64,000 bases of DNA from Treponema sp. (GCA_016290995.1 JAEEVR010000001.1:193612-257611); one strand, 5' to 3'; shown: positions 34,457 through 44,372, counted from the first letter of the stretch. Numbers and translations are program-made. The notes: a model not told the origin generated them from the sequence alone.

Positions 34457-36318
34457 TGCTTAAGAAAATCGAAGACGCGTTTGCGGTCGCGCTTGTGGCG
34501 CTTTTGAGCGTCACGGCGCTTGTAATCAAGATCATGCAGGACAACTTGCGCTTGCAGGTTATGGACGCTGACTCAATCGTAGTGAACATAGCCTTTGTTT
34601 TTGCCTGCGTGGCCGGCCTAATCACTTGGCGCGAAAAGCGCGCCTTGTGCCTTGCCAACGTTACCGAAAAATTTCCGGAAAAGGCGAGGAAGGCCGTAAA
34701 GGCAATCGTGTCTTTCACGACGGCGCTTATCATCACCCAGCTTTTCTTGGCGTCCTTTTTGCAAATAGCGAATCCCGACCAATTCACAAACAAAATCTTG
34801 GGCTTGCTCGAAAAAGTTTACTTTGCCTTTTATCCCTTGTGCTTTTTGATGATTATTGTCCTTATCTTCCAAAACGCGGAAGACAAGGCCCAAAAAATCG
34901 CCGCCGGCCTTGGCCTTGCCTTTGGAGTCTTGACTTCAATGGGAGCGGTGACTGGAATCATTTGGTACTGGACCGGTAATTCCGACTTTCCAAAATTGTA
35001 CGCGATGGCCGACGCTTGGAACGCCTTTTGCGACAAGACCCTCTTGTTGTGGGTTATCGTCCTTATAACGCTTGCCTTTGCCGGCGTTCCGCTTTTTGTA
35101 GTCATCAGCGGAATAACTTATGCAATCTTCTCTAAAGCCGGCGGCTACATCGACGTAATTCCGATCGAGGCCTACAGTAAGCTTGCCGACAAGTCAATCG
35201 CCGCGATTCCGCTCTTTACGATCGCAGGCTATGTTTTGGCGCAAGGCAGCGCGGGAAAGCGCTTTGTTGAATTGTTCCGCGCCTTGTTCGGCTGGTTCCG
35301 CGGCGGAACTGTTGTGGCCGCGGTTTTGGTTTTGACATTCTTCTCAACATTTACAGGAGTTTCGGGCGTCACCATTTTGGCGCTTGGCTCTTTGCTCGCC
35401 GTAATCTTGACCGGAAGCGGCTACGACAAGGACAGAGCCGAAAGCCTCATCACTTCTTGCGGAGCGGTAGGCCTTTTGTTCCCGCCCAGCGTCGCGATCA
35501 TTATGTACGCTTCGTCAAACTATACGGTAATCACGCAGTTCGCGCCCGGCTTTGACATCATCACTCTTTTTAAGGCCGCCTTGATTCCCGGCTTTATAAT
35601 GGCGCTTTCGATGATCGTTTTGGGAATCGTTTTTGACAATAATAAAAACCGTCCCAGCTTTTCAATCAAAAAAATCGGAAAGGCCTTTTGGGATTGCGCC
35701 GCCGAATTGCTCTTGCCGATTTTGATTTGCGTTACATACTTTACAGGCTTTTTCAACTTGTTCCAAGTCGCTTCGTTTGCGGTAATCTACGCGATCGCCT
35801 TGGTATTCTTGTTCCGCCGCGACTTTAACGCAAAGGAGACAGCCCGCGTCATCGCTGACAGCGTTCCTGTTTCTGGCGGAATCTTGTTCATCATCGCCGC
35901 AGCCGCAGCCCTTAGCTATTGGATGCAAGACGCCAACATCCCCGAGAACGTCACCTTCTTTATCACGACATACATCAAGAACAAGTATCTCTTCCTCTTC
36001 TTGATGAACTTGGCGCTCTTGGTCGTTGGCTGCTTGATGGACATTTACTCGGCCATTTTGCTTGTCTCGCCCTTGTTCCTTTATAGCGCGGCTTCGTTTG
36101 GAATCCCGGTTGTGCAGGCGGGCGTAATCTTTATCATGAACTTGAGCATCGGCTTTTTGACGCCCCCGGTTGGAATGGACTTGTTCATTTCTTCTTACAC
36201 GTTTAAAAAGCCTGTCGGCCAAGTAATCAAGGGAGTTCTGCCTTTCTTGATCGTACAGTTGGCTGTCTTGCTGCTTGTAACATACGTAAGCCCCCTCACA
36301 ACGTGCATCGCAAAATAA
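34456..36318 (+). CDS. tatQM: TatQM, fused DctQ-DctM permease of the TRAP transporter
   Basis: Sodium-driven membrane permease. 620 residues with the small DctQ part fused to the large DctM part: about four helices in the first 190 residues and twelve or more after. DctM signatures include GGTVVAAVLVLTFFSTFTGV, then VGLLFPPSVAIIMYAS and NLSIGFLTPPVGMDLF. The fusion is the arrangement of the tripartite T. pallidum system. It overlaps tatP and the next gene. Confidence 0.92.
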   Translation: MLKKIEDAFAVALVALLSVTALVIKIMQDNLRLQVMDADSIVVNIAFVFACVAGLITWREKRALCLANVTEKFPEKARKAVKAIVSFTTALIITQLFLASFLQIANPDQFTNKILGLLEKVYFAFYPLCFLMIIVLIFQNAEDKAQKIAAGLGLAFGVLTSMGAVTGIIWYWTGNSDFPKLYAMADAWNAFCDKTLLLWVIVLITLAFAGVPLFVVISGITYAIFSKAGGYIDVIPIEAYSKLADKSIAAIPLFTIAGYVLAQGSAGKRFVELFRALFGWFRGGTVVAAVLVLTFFSTFTGVSGVTILALGSLLAVILTGSGYDKDRAESLITSCGAVGLLFPPSVAIIMYASSNYTVITQFAPGFDIITLFKAALIPGFIMALSMIVLGIVFDNNKNRPSFSIKKIGKAFWDCAAELLLPILICVTYFTGFFNLFQVASFAVIYAIALVFLFRRDFNAKETARVIADSVPVSGGILFIIAAAAALSYWMQDANIPENVTFFITTYIKNKYLFLFLMNLALLVVGCLMDIYSAILLVSPLFLYSAASFGIPVVQAGVIFIMNLSIGFLTPPVGMDLFISSYTFKKPVGQVIKGVLPFLIVQLAVLLLVTYVSPLTTCIAK

Positions 36319-37754
36319 AAAAAGCGCGGCGGGTCATAGGCCTTGCCGCGCTGGCCGCCTTTCTTCTTTGCGCTTCTTTTTCTTGCTCATCCAAATCCAA
36401 AATTGATTCCCTCGAAAAAAAGTCGCGCCAAGCGGGAATGGCGGCGGAGCGCGCCGGCCGCGAATTGGAACAAAAACAATCCGCCGCGCTTGACTCCTAC
36501 ATTAAAAGTTTGTCCTTGCGCGAACGCCTTGCCCAGCTTTTTGTAATTAACCTTGAGGGCGACAAAAAATTCTGGTTCGTTGAATGGATGGACGAGTACC
36601 ATCTTGACGCGGACAAGGCCAAAAGATCTTTTGACCCAAGCGGCGGGGTGGAGGTGACAAAAGCGCCGCTTATTCCCGGCGGCTACATTTTCTTTTCGTT
36701 CAACATCGCGCGCGACCCGGAGCAAATCGCCGCCTTCACTGATTCAGTCCGAGACTTTGCCCGCGACCATGACATGTTGGAACCTTTTTTGTGCCTTGAC
36801 GCGGAGGGCGGCTACGTAAACCGTTTGCGCGGCGTTGCCGGCCCCTTGCCCGAAAACGAATGGATTTCAAAAAATCTTTCTACAAAAGAAGCCTTTTTGC
36901 TTTATTCGTTGAACGCGGTCCAGCTTAGGGCGCTAGGCTTTGACCTAAACCTTTCTCCGGTTGTCGAAGTTCAAAACGAGGGCAACCAAGAATTTTTGGA
37001 CGGCCGCTCTTTTGGAAGCGCGGAACAAGTAAAGGATTACGGCTCTGCGGCGGTCGTCGCTTACCAAACAAACAAGGTGGCGGCCGTATTAAAGCATTTT
37101 CCTGGCAACAACAGCGTCGATCCGCATCGGGCGCTTCCGCTTTTGTCATTTGAAAAGGAAGAATTTGAGCGCGACGTTTTGGAACCCTTTAAGGTCCTTT
37201 GCGCTTTGAGACCCAGCGGCGTTTTGATGAGCCACGCGCTTGTTAATGTTGAAGGGGAGGCCGCGCCTTTTGGCCAGGAACAAAATCTTTTTCAAGCCCA
37301 TAACACGCCGGCAAGCCTTAGCCCTTATTGGATAAAAGACGTTTTGCGCGGCCGCCTTTCTTATGACGGCCTTGTGTTTAGCGACGACATTTTTATGGCG
37401 GCCTTGGAAAAGAACGGCTGGCCAAGCGAGCGCGCGGTAAAGGCCGCGATTCTTGCAGGCGTCAATTGCATCCTTATGAGCGAAAAGCGTTTCATCAATG
37501 AATGGAAACTTGTAAAAAAACTCTACGATTCAGACGCGGACTTTAGGGCGGCCGCCGACGACTCAATAAAGCGCGTTTTAAAGTTCAAGCTTGAGCAGGG
37601 AATTTTGGAATGGGATTTTGCGGAACAAAAAATCGTTTCCAAAAAATCGCAAGGCGCTTTGGAACGAGATCAAATACGCGCGGACCGTTTGGACCGCTTC
37701 CGCTCCGCAAAAAGCCTTAACCAGGAGTCGCTAAAAGAATATGGCCAAAGATAA
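36303..37754 (+). CDS. Lipoprotein glycoside hydrolase, family 3 N-terminal type (NagZ-like)
   Basis: Probable beta-N-acetylhexosaminidase acting on cell-wall sugars, anchored in the envelope. 483 residues, lipobox CASFSC near residue 28, then a short coiled coil. The family-3 barrel shows LCLDAEGGYVNRLRG, AVLKHFPGN and the nucleophile motif FSDDIFMAAL. The loop reads KHFPGNNSVDPHRALP where NagZ has KHFPGHGxTxxDSHxxLP: the Asp-His dyad is kept, the GHG part is changed. GTG start overlapping the permease gene by 16 bases. Extension beyond residue 440 is specific to this protein. Confidence 0.82.
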   Translation: MHRKIKKARRVIGLAALAAFLLCASFSCSSKSKIDSLEKKSRQAGMAAERAGRELEQKQSAALDSYIKSLSLRERLAQLFVINLEGDKKFWFVEWMDEYHLDADKAKRSFDPSGGVEVTKAPLIPGGYIFFSFNIARDPEQIAAFTDSVRDFARDHDMLEPFLCLDAEGGYVNRLRGVAGPLPENEWISKNLSTKEAFLLYSLNAVQLRALGFDLNLSPVVEVQNEGNQEFLDGRSFGSAEQVKDYGSAAVVAYQTNKVAAVLKHFPGNNSVDPHRALPLLSFEKEEFERDVLEPFKVLCALRPSGVLMSHALVNVEGEAAPFGQEQNLFQAHNTPASLSPYWIKDVLRGRLSYDGLVFSDDIFMAALEKNGWPSERAVKAAILAGVNCILMSEKRFINEWKLVKKLYDSDADFRAAADDSIKRVLKFKLEQGILEWDFAEQKIVSKKSQGALERDQIRADRLDRFRSAKSLNQESLKEYGQR

Positions 37755-38604
37755 AAAGAAAAGCCTCCACGGGGAAGAGGCCTTTGAAGAATATTATTCC
37801 GCGATTTACGGCCAGCGTTGGCCAGCCCTTAAAGCCGCGCTCTTAAAGGAAAGCCAGCCCAAGGCTTTTAAAGCCTTTGACGGCGGCCCCGAATATTTTT
37901 TGGACTCGGCCAGCGTTTTGGCGGCCTTAAGCCTTCCGTTGAAAAACGCCCAGAAGATTTTGGACATGTGCGCGGCTCCAGGCGGAAAAAGCTTGGTTCT
38001 TGCAAGGCGCATGAACGGCGGCGCAAGCCTTAGATGCAACGAGCGCTCCTTTGACCGCTTTCAGCGCTTGCGAAAAGTTGTCGCCGAACATTTGCCGCAA
38101 GACACGCAAGAGCGCGTAAAAATTTCTTGCGGCGACGGAGCGCTTTTGTGCAAAAAGGAAAGCGTTTTGTACGACGCGATTTTGCTTGACGCGCCTTGCT
38201 CGTCCGAGCGCCACGTGCTGAACGACCCTAAATATTTGGCCGAATGGTCGCCCGCCCGCGTAAAAAGCCTTGCGATGCAGCAATGGGCGCTTTTGTCGTC
38301 CGCCTACAGGCTTTTGGCTCCGGGCGGGTTTTTGCTTTATTCCACTTGCGCGATAAACCAAAGCGAAAATTCCCAACTTGCCCAGCGGCTTTTAAAGAAG
38401 TTTCCAGAAGCCCGCGCCGTGTCCTTGGAAGAGGTCTCGGCCTTTCAAGAGGCGGGAAAGAAAGAGATTTTGGACTTTTTTGACGTCACGGCCCTTCCAA
38501 AATTCGAGGCGCAGGAGTTGGGATTTTCGATTTTGCCCGACGTTCAGGACGGAGCGGGGCCCATATATTTTTGCCTTTTTGAAAAAACTATGGACAAAAT
38601 TTAA
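37741..38604 (+). CDS. RNA (cytosine-5-)-methyltransferase, RsmB/RsmF type
   Basis: SAM-dependent m5C methyltransferase for ribosomal RNA. 287 residues, lacking the N-terminal NusB-like part of RsmB. SAM loop DMCAAPGGKSLVLA near residue 80, the catalytic Cys in YSTCAINQSEN (about 207) and the release Cys in LLDAPCSSERH (about 150). Start lies 14 bases inside the previous gene, behind a GGAG site. Confidence 0.88.
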   Translation: MAKDKKKSLHGEEAFEEYYSAIYGQRWPALKAALLKESQPKAFKAFDGGPEYFLDSASVLAALSLPLKNAQKILDMCAAPGGKSLVLARRMNGGASLRCNERSFDRFQRLRKVVAEHLPQDTQERVKISCGDGALLCKKESVLYDAILLDAPCSSERHVLNDPKYLAEWSPARVKSLAMQQWALLSSAYRLLAPGGFLLYSTCAINQSENSQLAQRLLKKFPEARAVSLEEVSAFQEAGKKEILDFFDVTALPKFEAQELGFSILPDVQDGAGPIYFCLFEKTMDKI

Positions 38605-38629
38605 TGAATGTTCTATAATAAGAGCGCTT

Positions 38630-40408
38630 ATGAAAAAGGATGAGTTAAAGAAAGTCAAAAATTCGCTTTCCAGCATCAAAGATTTTGACGACTTATTGAA
38701 TTCTCTGTTGACTCAAACCCGCAAAGCGATTCCTTCGGACGCGGGCTCTATCTATATCGTAGAAGAAAAAAAACTCACTATCAGGTGCGCGCAAAACGAC
38801 ACCCAGCAAAAAGACCTAGAAGAGGGAGAGGAGCTTCCTTTTGTTTCCTTTTCTTTTCCAATAACCAAGACTTCAATCGCGGGCTACTGCGTTCTTTCAA
38901 AAGAGCCCTTAAACATTAAAGACGCTTACAACATTCCAAAATCCGAGCCGTATAAATTCAATGTCGGAACGGACGTTGTGACTGGCTACAAGACAATTTC
39001 TTCAATCGCGCTTCCCTTGTTTGTGGCAGGCGGCCGTGTTCTTGGCGTCTTGCAGCTAATCAATAGGTTGGACAAAGACGGCAAAGTCACGACCTTTAGC
39101 GACGACGATTTGGAGATAGCGCAGGACTTGACCCTAAGCATTTCCACCGCTTTGGAAATGGCCGAGGCCGCCGAGCTTTCAAACGCGGCCTATCGCGGAA
39201 AGCACTTGCAGAGCATTTTTGAAATTGACCAAAAGCTTAACGAAATCCAAGATATCGACGTTTTGCTCGAACGCATTCTTACCGAAGCGCGAAAAATCGT
39301 CAACGCCGACGCGGGTTCAATTTACGAAGTTCAAGGAAAGAACCTGGCGATCAAGTACGCGCAAAACGACACCCAAAGCGCGAAGCTCCAGCCCGGCGAA
39401 AAGCTTCCTTTCTTGTCTTTCTCGTTCCCGATAACCGAAAAGTCAATTTCTGGCTACGTCGCGTTGAGCGGCGAAACTTTGAACATTCACGACGCCTACA
39501 AATTGCCCGAAGGCGTTCCTTATTCCTTTAACCCGACTTCAGACAAGAACACCGGCTACCACACAAAGTCGATGCTTACTATTCCGCTAAAAATCGCGGA
39601 CTCAAGCTTGTTGGGCGTCCTTCAAATCATCAACGCAAAAAACGAAGAAGGCGAGTACATTGAATTTGACGCGGACGCGGAACTTTACATAAACCACTTT
39701 GCCGCCAACGCCGCCAACGCTTTGGGCCAAGCCAAGAGCCGCCGCGACTTGATTGACGCGATGACCGAGATGGCCAACATGCGCGATCCAAAAGAGACCG
39801 GCATGCACGTAGCGCGCGTCTCAAAATTCTCCGTTGAAATTTACGACCGTTGGGCCTTTAACCACAAGATTGACGAGGCCGAGCGAGAAAAATTCCGCGA
39901 CTTTTTGGCAACCGCCAGCAAGTGCCACGACTTTGGAAAGATTGGAATCGAAGACAAGATTCTTAAAAAACCCGGCCGCTTTGACGACGACGAGCGCGCG
40001 ATTATGAACAGCCACACTTGCTTGGGCGCGCTTTTGTTCAAAAACTTTAACTCGCCGCTTTTCCAAATGTGCCAAAACATCAACTTGCGCCACCACGAAT
40101 GGTGGGACGGAAGCCGCGGCTATCCAGGAAATTTGGATTGGGAAAAATACGAGCAAGGAAATCCCTTGCCAAAAGCTGAATGCCTTAAGGGCGAGGAAAT
40201 TCCCTTGGAAGCCAGAATCGTTTCTGTCGCTGACGTCTTTGACGCCTTGAGCCACGCGCGCGTTTACAAGCCGGCGTGGACAATGGAAGACGCCGTCAAC
40301 GAAATTCAAAAATGCTCTGGAACTCAATTTGATCCTGGCGTGGTCGAAGCCTTTATGCAAATAAAAGACCGCTTGATCGCCATCAGCAATTCTTACGGAA
40401 GCGACTAG
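38630..40408 (+). CDS. Double-GAF protein with an HD-GYP output domain
   Basis: Cytoplasmic signalling protein, 592 residues. Two tandem GAF domains (about 15-165 and 200-365) share the repeated phrase AGSIYxVExKxLxIxxAQND. The C-terminal HD-GYP-like domain has both motifs: SKCHDFGKIGIEDKIL and LRHHEWWDGSRGYP, with a short insert in the latter, consistent with cyclic di-GMP hydrolysis. The ATG is ten bases after TATAAT (38614-38619; -35 TGGACA at 17 bases), with no Shine-Dalgarno. Its end overlaps the convergent DUF188 gene by four bases. Confidence 0.88.
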   Translation: MKKDELKKVKNSLSSIKDFDDLLNSLLTQTRKAIPSDAGSIYIVEEKKLTIRCAQNDTQQKDLEEGEELPFVSFSFPITKTSIAGYCVLSKEPLNIKDAYNIPKSEPYKFNVGTDVVTGYKTISSIALPLFVAGGRVLGVLQLINRLDKDGKVTTFSDDDLEIAQDLTLSISTALEMAEAAELSNAAYRGKHLQSIFEIDQKLNEIQDIDVLLERILTEARKIVNADAGSIYEVQGKNLAIKYAQNDTQSAKLQPGEKLPFLSFSFPITEKSISGYVALSGETLNIHDAYKLPEGVPYSFNPTSDKNTGYHTKSMLTIPLKIADSSLLGVLQIINAKNEEGEYIEFDADAELYINHFAANAANALGQAKSRRDLIDAMTEMANMRDPKETGMHVARVSKFSVEIYDRWAFNHKIDEAEREKFRDFLATASKCHDFGKIGIEDKILKKPGRFDDDERAIMNSHTCLGALLFKNFNSPLFQMCQNINLRHHEWWDGSRGYPGNLDWEKYEQGNPLPKAECLKGEEIPLEARIVSVADVFDALSHARVYKPAWTMEDAVNEIQKCSGTQFDPGVVEAFMQIKDRLIAISNSYGSD

Positions 40409-40869
40409 CGCGCGATTTCCTTGTTAAAGCTTTTTGCAAAAACCTCAAATTCTTCTTGTCCGTAGGAATCCCGTTTTTTTGTTCCCAAGCCCAGTTGGCT
40501 CATTTGAAGGCTAAGCTCGCGTTCCTTTAAGGCGCGGACAATGTTTTGCTTGTCAAAAACTTTTCCAAAATCATTCATCACCGCAATGCCTTTTTCCAAA
40601 AGCGAGGCGGCTAGGGGGATGTCGCGGGTAATCACAAGGTCGCCAGCTTGGGCGTTTTGCAAAATCCAATTGTCGGCGGCTTGGCTTTGCGCGGGGCACA
40701 CTATCATTTTAAAGTTTGGAATGTCTTGGACGCCGTCGCCGTTTTTTGGCGACAAATCCTTGTTTGCCGCAAAGATTAGCTGGATGTGATTTTTTTTTGC
40801 CTGTGACAAAAGCCAGTTGCGGACTCTTTTTGGACAGGAATCCGCGTCAACCAAAACGCGTCCTTCCAT
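40405..40869 (-). CDS. DUF188/YaiI-YqxD family protein
   Basis: 154 residues of the widespread YaiI/YqxD family, a PIN-like fold of unknown function. The opening VLVDADSCPKRVRNWL, QAADNWILQNAQAGDLVITRDIPLA and VMNDFGKVFD match the family. Last gene of the zapA unit, one base downstream. Confidence 0.88.
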   Translation of the reverse strand: MEGRVLVDADSCPKRVRNWLLSQAKKNHIQLIFAANKDLSPKNGDGVQDIPNFKMIVCPAQSQAADNWILQNAQAGDLVITRDIPLAASLLEKGIAVMNDFGKVFDKQNIVRALKERELSLQMSQLGLGTKKRDSYGQEEFEVFAKSFNKEIAR

Positions 40870-40870
40870 T

Positions 40871-41188
40871 TTAGCTAAGCGCCTTGTCGATTTTTTCTAT
40901 CATGCTTCTTGTAAGCCTGTCCGCTTCTAGTTCGGCCAAGGGGTCTATGTCTTGGTTTTTCGCGGCGTCTTTGGCTTCCAAAGCTTTTTGCTTTTCCTTA
41001 AAAAGCTCGTCGGCGATTAAGATTCCGGCCAAGACGGCGGTTTTCTTTTGGTCTTGGATGCCGTCGTTCTTTTGGATTTCGTCGCAAACGTTTTTGAAGT
41101 ATTCGTGAATTTTTTCAAGGTAGGGAAGCTCTTCGTCGGCTTTAAGGGCGAACGATGTTCCTAATACGTTTATTTCAATTACAGCCAT
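40871..41188 (-). CDS. zapA: ZapA-like cell-division protein
   Basis: Small FtsZ-ring stabiliser. 105 residues: an N-terminal beta/alpha dimer domain (IEINVLGTSFALKADEELPYLEKI, about 3-30) and a C-terminal coiled coil (DELFKEKQKALEAKDAAK). Paired with an adjacent coiled-coil gene, an arrangement common for ZapA. Confidence 0.82.
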   Translation of the reverse strand: MAVIEINVLGTSFALKADEELPYLEKIHEYFKNVCDEIQKNDGIQDQKKTAVLAGILIADELFKEKQKALEAKDAAKNQDIDPLAELEADRLTRSMIEKIDKALS

Positions 41189-41200
41189 GCGGAGTGTTGG

Positions 41201-41704
41201 TTAGAAGATGTCTGGAACGCTTTCTTCTTCAGTCTCGAAGGAGTCGTCGTTGAACAAGTCGGAAACCAATTCTTGTTCCGCGCTTGTTTGCGGCTCTTGA
41301 ACTTGCGTCGCTTCTGTCTGCGGAGCGGCTTGCTGCGGCTCGGTGGCGGCTTGCGCGATCGAGCTTGTTTGTGTCACCGGCTCGGCCTGGGCGGGTTCTG
41401 CCTGCTCAGGTTGAGCGGAGGCTTGGACTTGCGGCTGAACCGCCGCTTGAGGAGCGTTTCCGCTCGAGTCAAGCAAGGCGTTTTCCACTGAGTCCAAGCG
41501 GTTGAGGGCGCCAAGGATTCCGTCTTCAATCTTTTTTTCGTCAGCGCTAAAGCGCGAAAGCAGCTCCGATTTTTCAGAAAGCGCTTTTGTGAGCTCTGAA
41601 CGCTCGGCGCGCAGAGCATCGTTTTCTGATTTTAGCTGTTCGATTTTTTGAACAGCGCTTTCTACTTTTTGCTGCAAAAGAAGGATTGTGTCAACGGAAA
41701 TCAT
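41201..41704 (-). CDS. Coiled-coil protein with a Gln/Ala/Pro-rich tail (ZapB-like)
   Basis: 167 residues. Residues 5-60 form an uninterrupted coiled coil (LLQQKVESAVQKIEQLKSEN, DALRAERSELTKALSEK) like ZapB-type division proteins. Residues 80-150 are a low-complexity stretch rich in Gln, Ala, Pro and Glu (repeated QAEPAQ-like units), and the end is acidic (DLFNDDSFETEEESVPDIF). The neighbour zapA supports a division role, but the family call is uncertain. Confidence 0.6.
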   Translation of the reverse strand: MISVDTILLLQQKVESAVQKIEQLKSENDALRAERSELTKALSEKSELLSRFSADEKKIEDGILGALNRLDSVENALLDSSGNAPQAAVQPQVQASAQPEQAEPAQAEPVTQTSSIAQAATEPQQAAPQTEATQVQEPQTSAEQELVSDLFNDDSFETEEESVPDIF

Positions 41705-41719
41705 CAGCGTCCTCTTTTA

Positions 41720-42076
41720 TTAGGCCAAAGCCTTCTTGGCGGCTTCTACAACAGCCTTGAATGCTTTGGGATCTTCAATGGCCATGTTAGACAAGGCCTT
41801 GCGGTTTACCTTAATTCCGGCTTTTGTTACGCCGTCAATAAAGCGTGAGTAAGACAAGCCTTCGTCGCGAACGGCCGCGTTGATACGGGCAATCCACAAT
41901 GAGCGATACTCGCCTTTTTTGTCTTTGCGTCCGACATAAGCGTGGTCGAGCGCTTTTGTTACCGCGTCTTTGGCGGCCTTAAAGTTTGTTCCTCTGCGGC
42001 CTTTGAAGCCTTTGGCCAACTTAAGGATTTTCTTGCGCCTGTCGGCTCTTCTTGTTCCATCTACTGCTCTAGACAT
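41720..42076 (-). CDS. rplT: Ribosomal protein L20
   Basis: Large-subunit assembly protein, 118 residues, normal length. [20 protein letters not shown] at the N-terminus and [19 protein letters not shown] in the globular part are diagnostic. Third gene of the infC-rpmI-rplT operon. Confidence 0.98.
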   Translation of the reverse strand: MSRAVDGTRRADRRKKILKLAKGFKGRRGTNFKAAKDAVTKALDHAYVGRKDKKGEYRSLWIARINAAVRDEGLSYSRFIDGVTKAGIKVNRKALSNMAIEDPKAFKAVVEAAKKALA

Positions 42077-42088
42077 ACTTTGCTCCTA

Positions 42089-42289
42089 TCAACCGTAGGG
42101 AAGCATCTGCTTCCTGACTTTTGCTGCTTCTGATTCCGCAAGAATTCCTTCTTTGCGAAGCTGTCTCTTTCTCTTGGGCGAACGCTTGGTCAAAATATGA
42201 CGCAAGTTCATCTTCTTGTACTTTACCTTTCCTGTTCCGGTAAGCGAAAAGCGCTTTGAAGCGGATTTCTTTGTCTTCATCTTAGGCAT
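42089..42289 (-). CDS. rpmI: Ribosomal protein L35
   Basis: 66 residues, Lys-rich: [20 protein letters not shown] opening and [17 protein letters not shown] are the L35 signature. Between infC and rplT. Confidence 0.98.
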   Translation of the reverse strand: MPKMKTKKSASKRFSLTGTGKVKYKKMNLRHILTKRSPKRKRQLRKEGILAESEAAKVRKQMLPYG

Positions 42290-42302
42290 AGCTAAAACCT
42301 CT

Positions 42303-42827
42303 TTAATTTTTGGCTTTTGATGATATTGTCATCGACATGAACTTGCCTTCCATAGCGGCCGGCTTTTCGATGACATACGCCGAGGTAAGCCTTTTTAGAA
42401 CCTCTTCAAGAACTCCAAATCCCAAGTCAGTGTGGGCAAGTTCGCGTCCGCGGAAGCGAATCGTTACTTTTACCTTGTTGCCTTCTTCAAGGAATTCTTG
42501 TACATGCTTAGCTTTCGTGTCAAGATCGCCCGGTCCAATTTTGGGCTGCATCCTGATCTCTTTAAGTTTTAATACCTTTTGCTTTTTCTTGGAGTCACGG
42601 AGCTTTTTCTCCTGTTCAAAGCGGTATTTTCCGAAATCGAGTATTTTGCATACAGGCGGATTTGCAGTCGGCGCGACTTCAACAAGGTCGAGTTCCCGGT
42701 CTTTAGCCATTTTGAGAGCTTCCACTGTGGGAACGATTCCCATCTGGTTGCCCTCATCATCTATAAGTCGTACTTCTCTGACGCGAATTCGTTCATTAAT
42801 TCGCGGTCCCTTATTAGTGTCTGCCAA
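42303..42827 (-). CDS. infC: Translation initiation factor IF-3
   Basis: Binds the 30S subunit and proofreads initiation. With a TTG start it has 174 residues ([20 protein letters not shown]), the normal length. AGGAGG lies four bases before this TTG. IF-3 classically uses a rare start codon so that it can repress its own synthesis, and TTG fits that habit. N-terminal domain to about 80, linker, C-terminal RNA-binding domain with [23 protein letters not shown] box (minus strand, 42881-42886) could start the operon transcript. Confidence 0.96.
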   Translation of the reverse strand: MADTNKGPRINERIRVREVRLIDDEGNQMGIVPTVEALKMAKDRELDLVEVAPTANPPVCKILDFGKYRFEQEKKLRDSKKKQKVLKLKEIRMQPKIGPGDLDTKAKHVQEFLEEGNKVKVTIRFRGRELAHTDLGFGVLEEVLKRLTSAYVIEKPAAMEGKFMSMTISSKAKN

Positions 42828-42990
42828 CTGGCCTCCTCGTGTCGCAAAAAACACACATGTATATTAAGCGTAAATTAGATTATATCAGAAAAAGCGTCAT
42901 TTAGTCTAGTAGCGGCGATGAAAATTTACGCAAGCCCAAAAATGTTGGTCGCCGCATAAGTCGCAACGCTCCGCTTGCGGAACTGTTGTC

Positions 42991-43019
42991 TTGAATTTTT
43001 TTCGCGCTTGGTGTAGCAT
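42991..43019 (+). promoter_or_regulatory. Promoter placed directly before a membrane protein gene
   Basis: TTGAAT (42991-42996), 17 bases, TAGCAT (43014-43019), then six bases to ATG 43026. No ribosome site. Confidence 0.6.
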
Positions 43020-43025
43020 AGTGGC

Positions 43026-43676
43026 ATGATTTTATTCGCAATGCTCTTGATTCCGCTTTATTTTGCCTATTGGCTTTTTGAGCAAAAAAAGCCCTTGGCG
43101 CCGTTTCTTTTCAACGCTTTCTTGGGTTTGTTTTTGGCGGCGGTTTTTTGCGCCTACAAGTATTTCTTTTCGCCCTATTATTTTTTGACGCCCGACTCTT
43201 TTGTCCGCAATTTCATCCATATCGAGTTGGAACAGATACTCTTGCCCTTGGCCGTTTTGACCGCCGCCTTTTTGTTTGTCTACAAAAAAGACAAGATGGC
43301 CGTCCGCGTGCAAAACATTTTTCCGTTTTACGCGGGCTTTTTTGCCGTATACTTGCCCTTTAGAATCCTAAACGAGTCGCTTCCGTATTCGGCCTTTGGA
43401 CTTTTTGCAAAGCCCGTAATGTTCCTTTTAATGCTTCTTTTGGCCAACAAGTGCCAGGAATATCTTTTTATTTCGGCCCAAAGGGCCTTGTTGACCGCAA
43501 AGCAGGCCGTGTGCGTTTGGACATGCTTTGTTTTATGCTTGATTTTGCCGGCCGCGATAGAAGCTTTGTGGATTTTGGGAATGAACGCCTTCTTTACTAT
43601 CGTTTGCTTTTTGATTTATGGCGGAGCGGCAGTCCTTTGCCTCTTAAAGGGGCCAAAGTTTTTGGAGAGGTTGTAA
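43026..43676 (+). CDS. Polytopic membrane protein, unknown
   Basis: 216 residues with six or seven hydrophobic helices (for example MILFAMLLIPLYFAYWLF, FLFNAFLGLFLAAVF, VMFLLMLLLANKCQEYLF, VCVWTCFVLCLILPAAI). No recognised motif. A ribosome site for the next gene lies within its final codons, so the two are cotranscribed. The function cannot be inferred. Confidence 0.6.
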   Translation: MILFAMLLIPLYFAYWLFEQKKPLAPFLFNAFLGLFLAAVFCAYKYFFSPYYFLTPDSFVRNFIHIELEQILLPLAVLTAAFLFVYKKDKMAVRVQNIFPFYAGFFAVYLPFRILNESLPYSAFGLFAKPVMFLLMLLLANKCQEYLFISAQRALLTAKQAVCVWTCFVLCLILPAAIEALWILGMNAFFTIVCFLIYGGAAVLCLLKGPKFLERL

Positions 43677-43680
43677 AAAT

Positions 43681-44340
43681 TTGAAAAAAATTTTCTTGGC
43701 CATTTTTTTGGCCGGCATGGGCTTTTTTGCCTTTGGACAAAGTTCTTGGAAACATTCGGCCGGAGCGGCTGTAAACGCCTCTTTATATTCTTTGCATGTA
43801 AGGGGCGATGGAGAGAAGAACGCCTTTGTTCCGCAATTGTCGGCCCGCTACTACGGCGAGGCGCAAAACGGCTTTTGCGTTTCGGGAACCTTTGGCTTTG
43901 GCCTGTCCGTCAGCAGGAATTTTAAGTTGGACAACGAGAACAATGTTTGCGCGGGCCTTGCTTTTGGAACGACAATCGGAGCGGGATATGCCTTCCATAA
44001 CTCCAGCCGCGGAACGTTCGCGCTTCTTGGAACCTTGTCCTTTGATTGGATGACCTATAAGTTCAAGAAAACGATTTCCGCAAAAGTTTCGGGCGGAACG
44101 GTGTCTTCCGAATGGACGCAAGAAGACTCTTTGTTTGCCTTTGGAATCGGCCTAGAGGCGATTGGATTCTTTCCTTTGACAAACCGCTTGTCTTTGTACG
44201 GAACTTTGGGCTTGAAATTCTTTGACGCGGGAAAGCTAAGGATAAACGGAAAGAAACTGGACCGCAGTTACAATGATTCGTTTGAGATAAGGGGGAATGT
44301 GGCGCTTACCCCAAGCTTTGGCGTTATGTGGAATTTTTAG
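43681..44340 (+). CDS. Outer-membrane beta-barrel-like protein, unknown
   Basis: 219 residues with a signal peptide (KKIFLAIFLAGMGFFAFG, mature from about Q20) and alternating strands rich in Gly and aromatic residues (LSARYYGEAQNGFCVSGTF, GFGLSVSRNFKLDNENN, ALLGTLSFDWMTYKFK), ending in the aromatic strand TPSFGVMWNF, as outer-membrane barrels do. TTG start four codons after GGAGAGG. Confidence 0.6.
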   Translation: MKKIFLAIFLAGMGFFAFGQSSWKHSAGAAVNASLYSLHVRGDGEKNAFVPQLSARYYGEAQNGFCVSGTFGFGLSVSRNFKLDNENNVCAGLAFGTTIGAGYAFHNSSRGTFALLGTLSFDWMTYKFKKTISAKVSGGTVSSEWTQEDSLFAFGIGLEAIGFFPLTNRLSLYGTLGLKFFDAGKLRINGKKLDRSYNDSFEIRGNVALTPSFGVMWNF

Positions 44341-44372
44341 GAGCCTTCGGGCCGTTTTTGCCTTTCTAACCC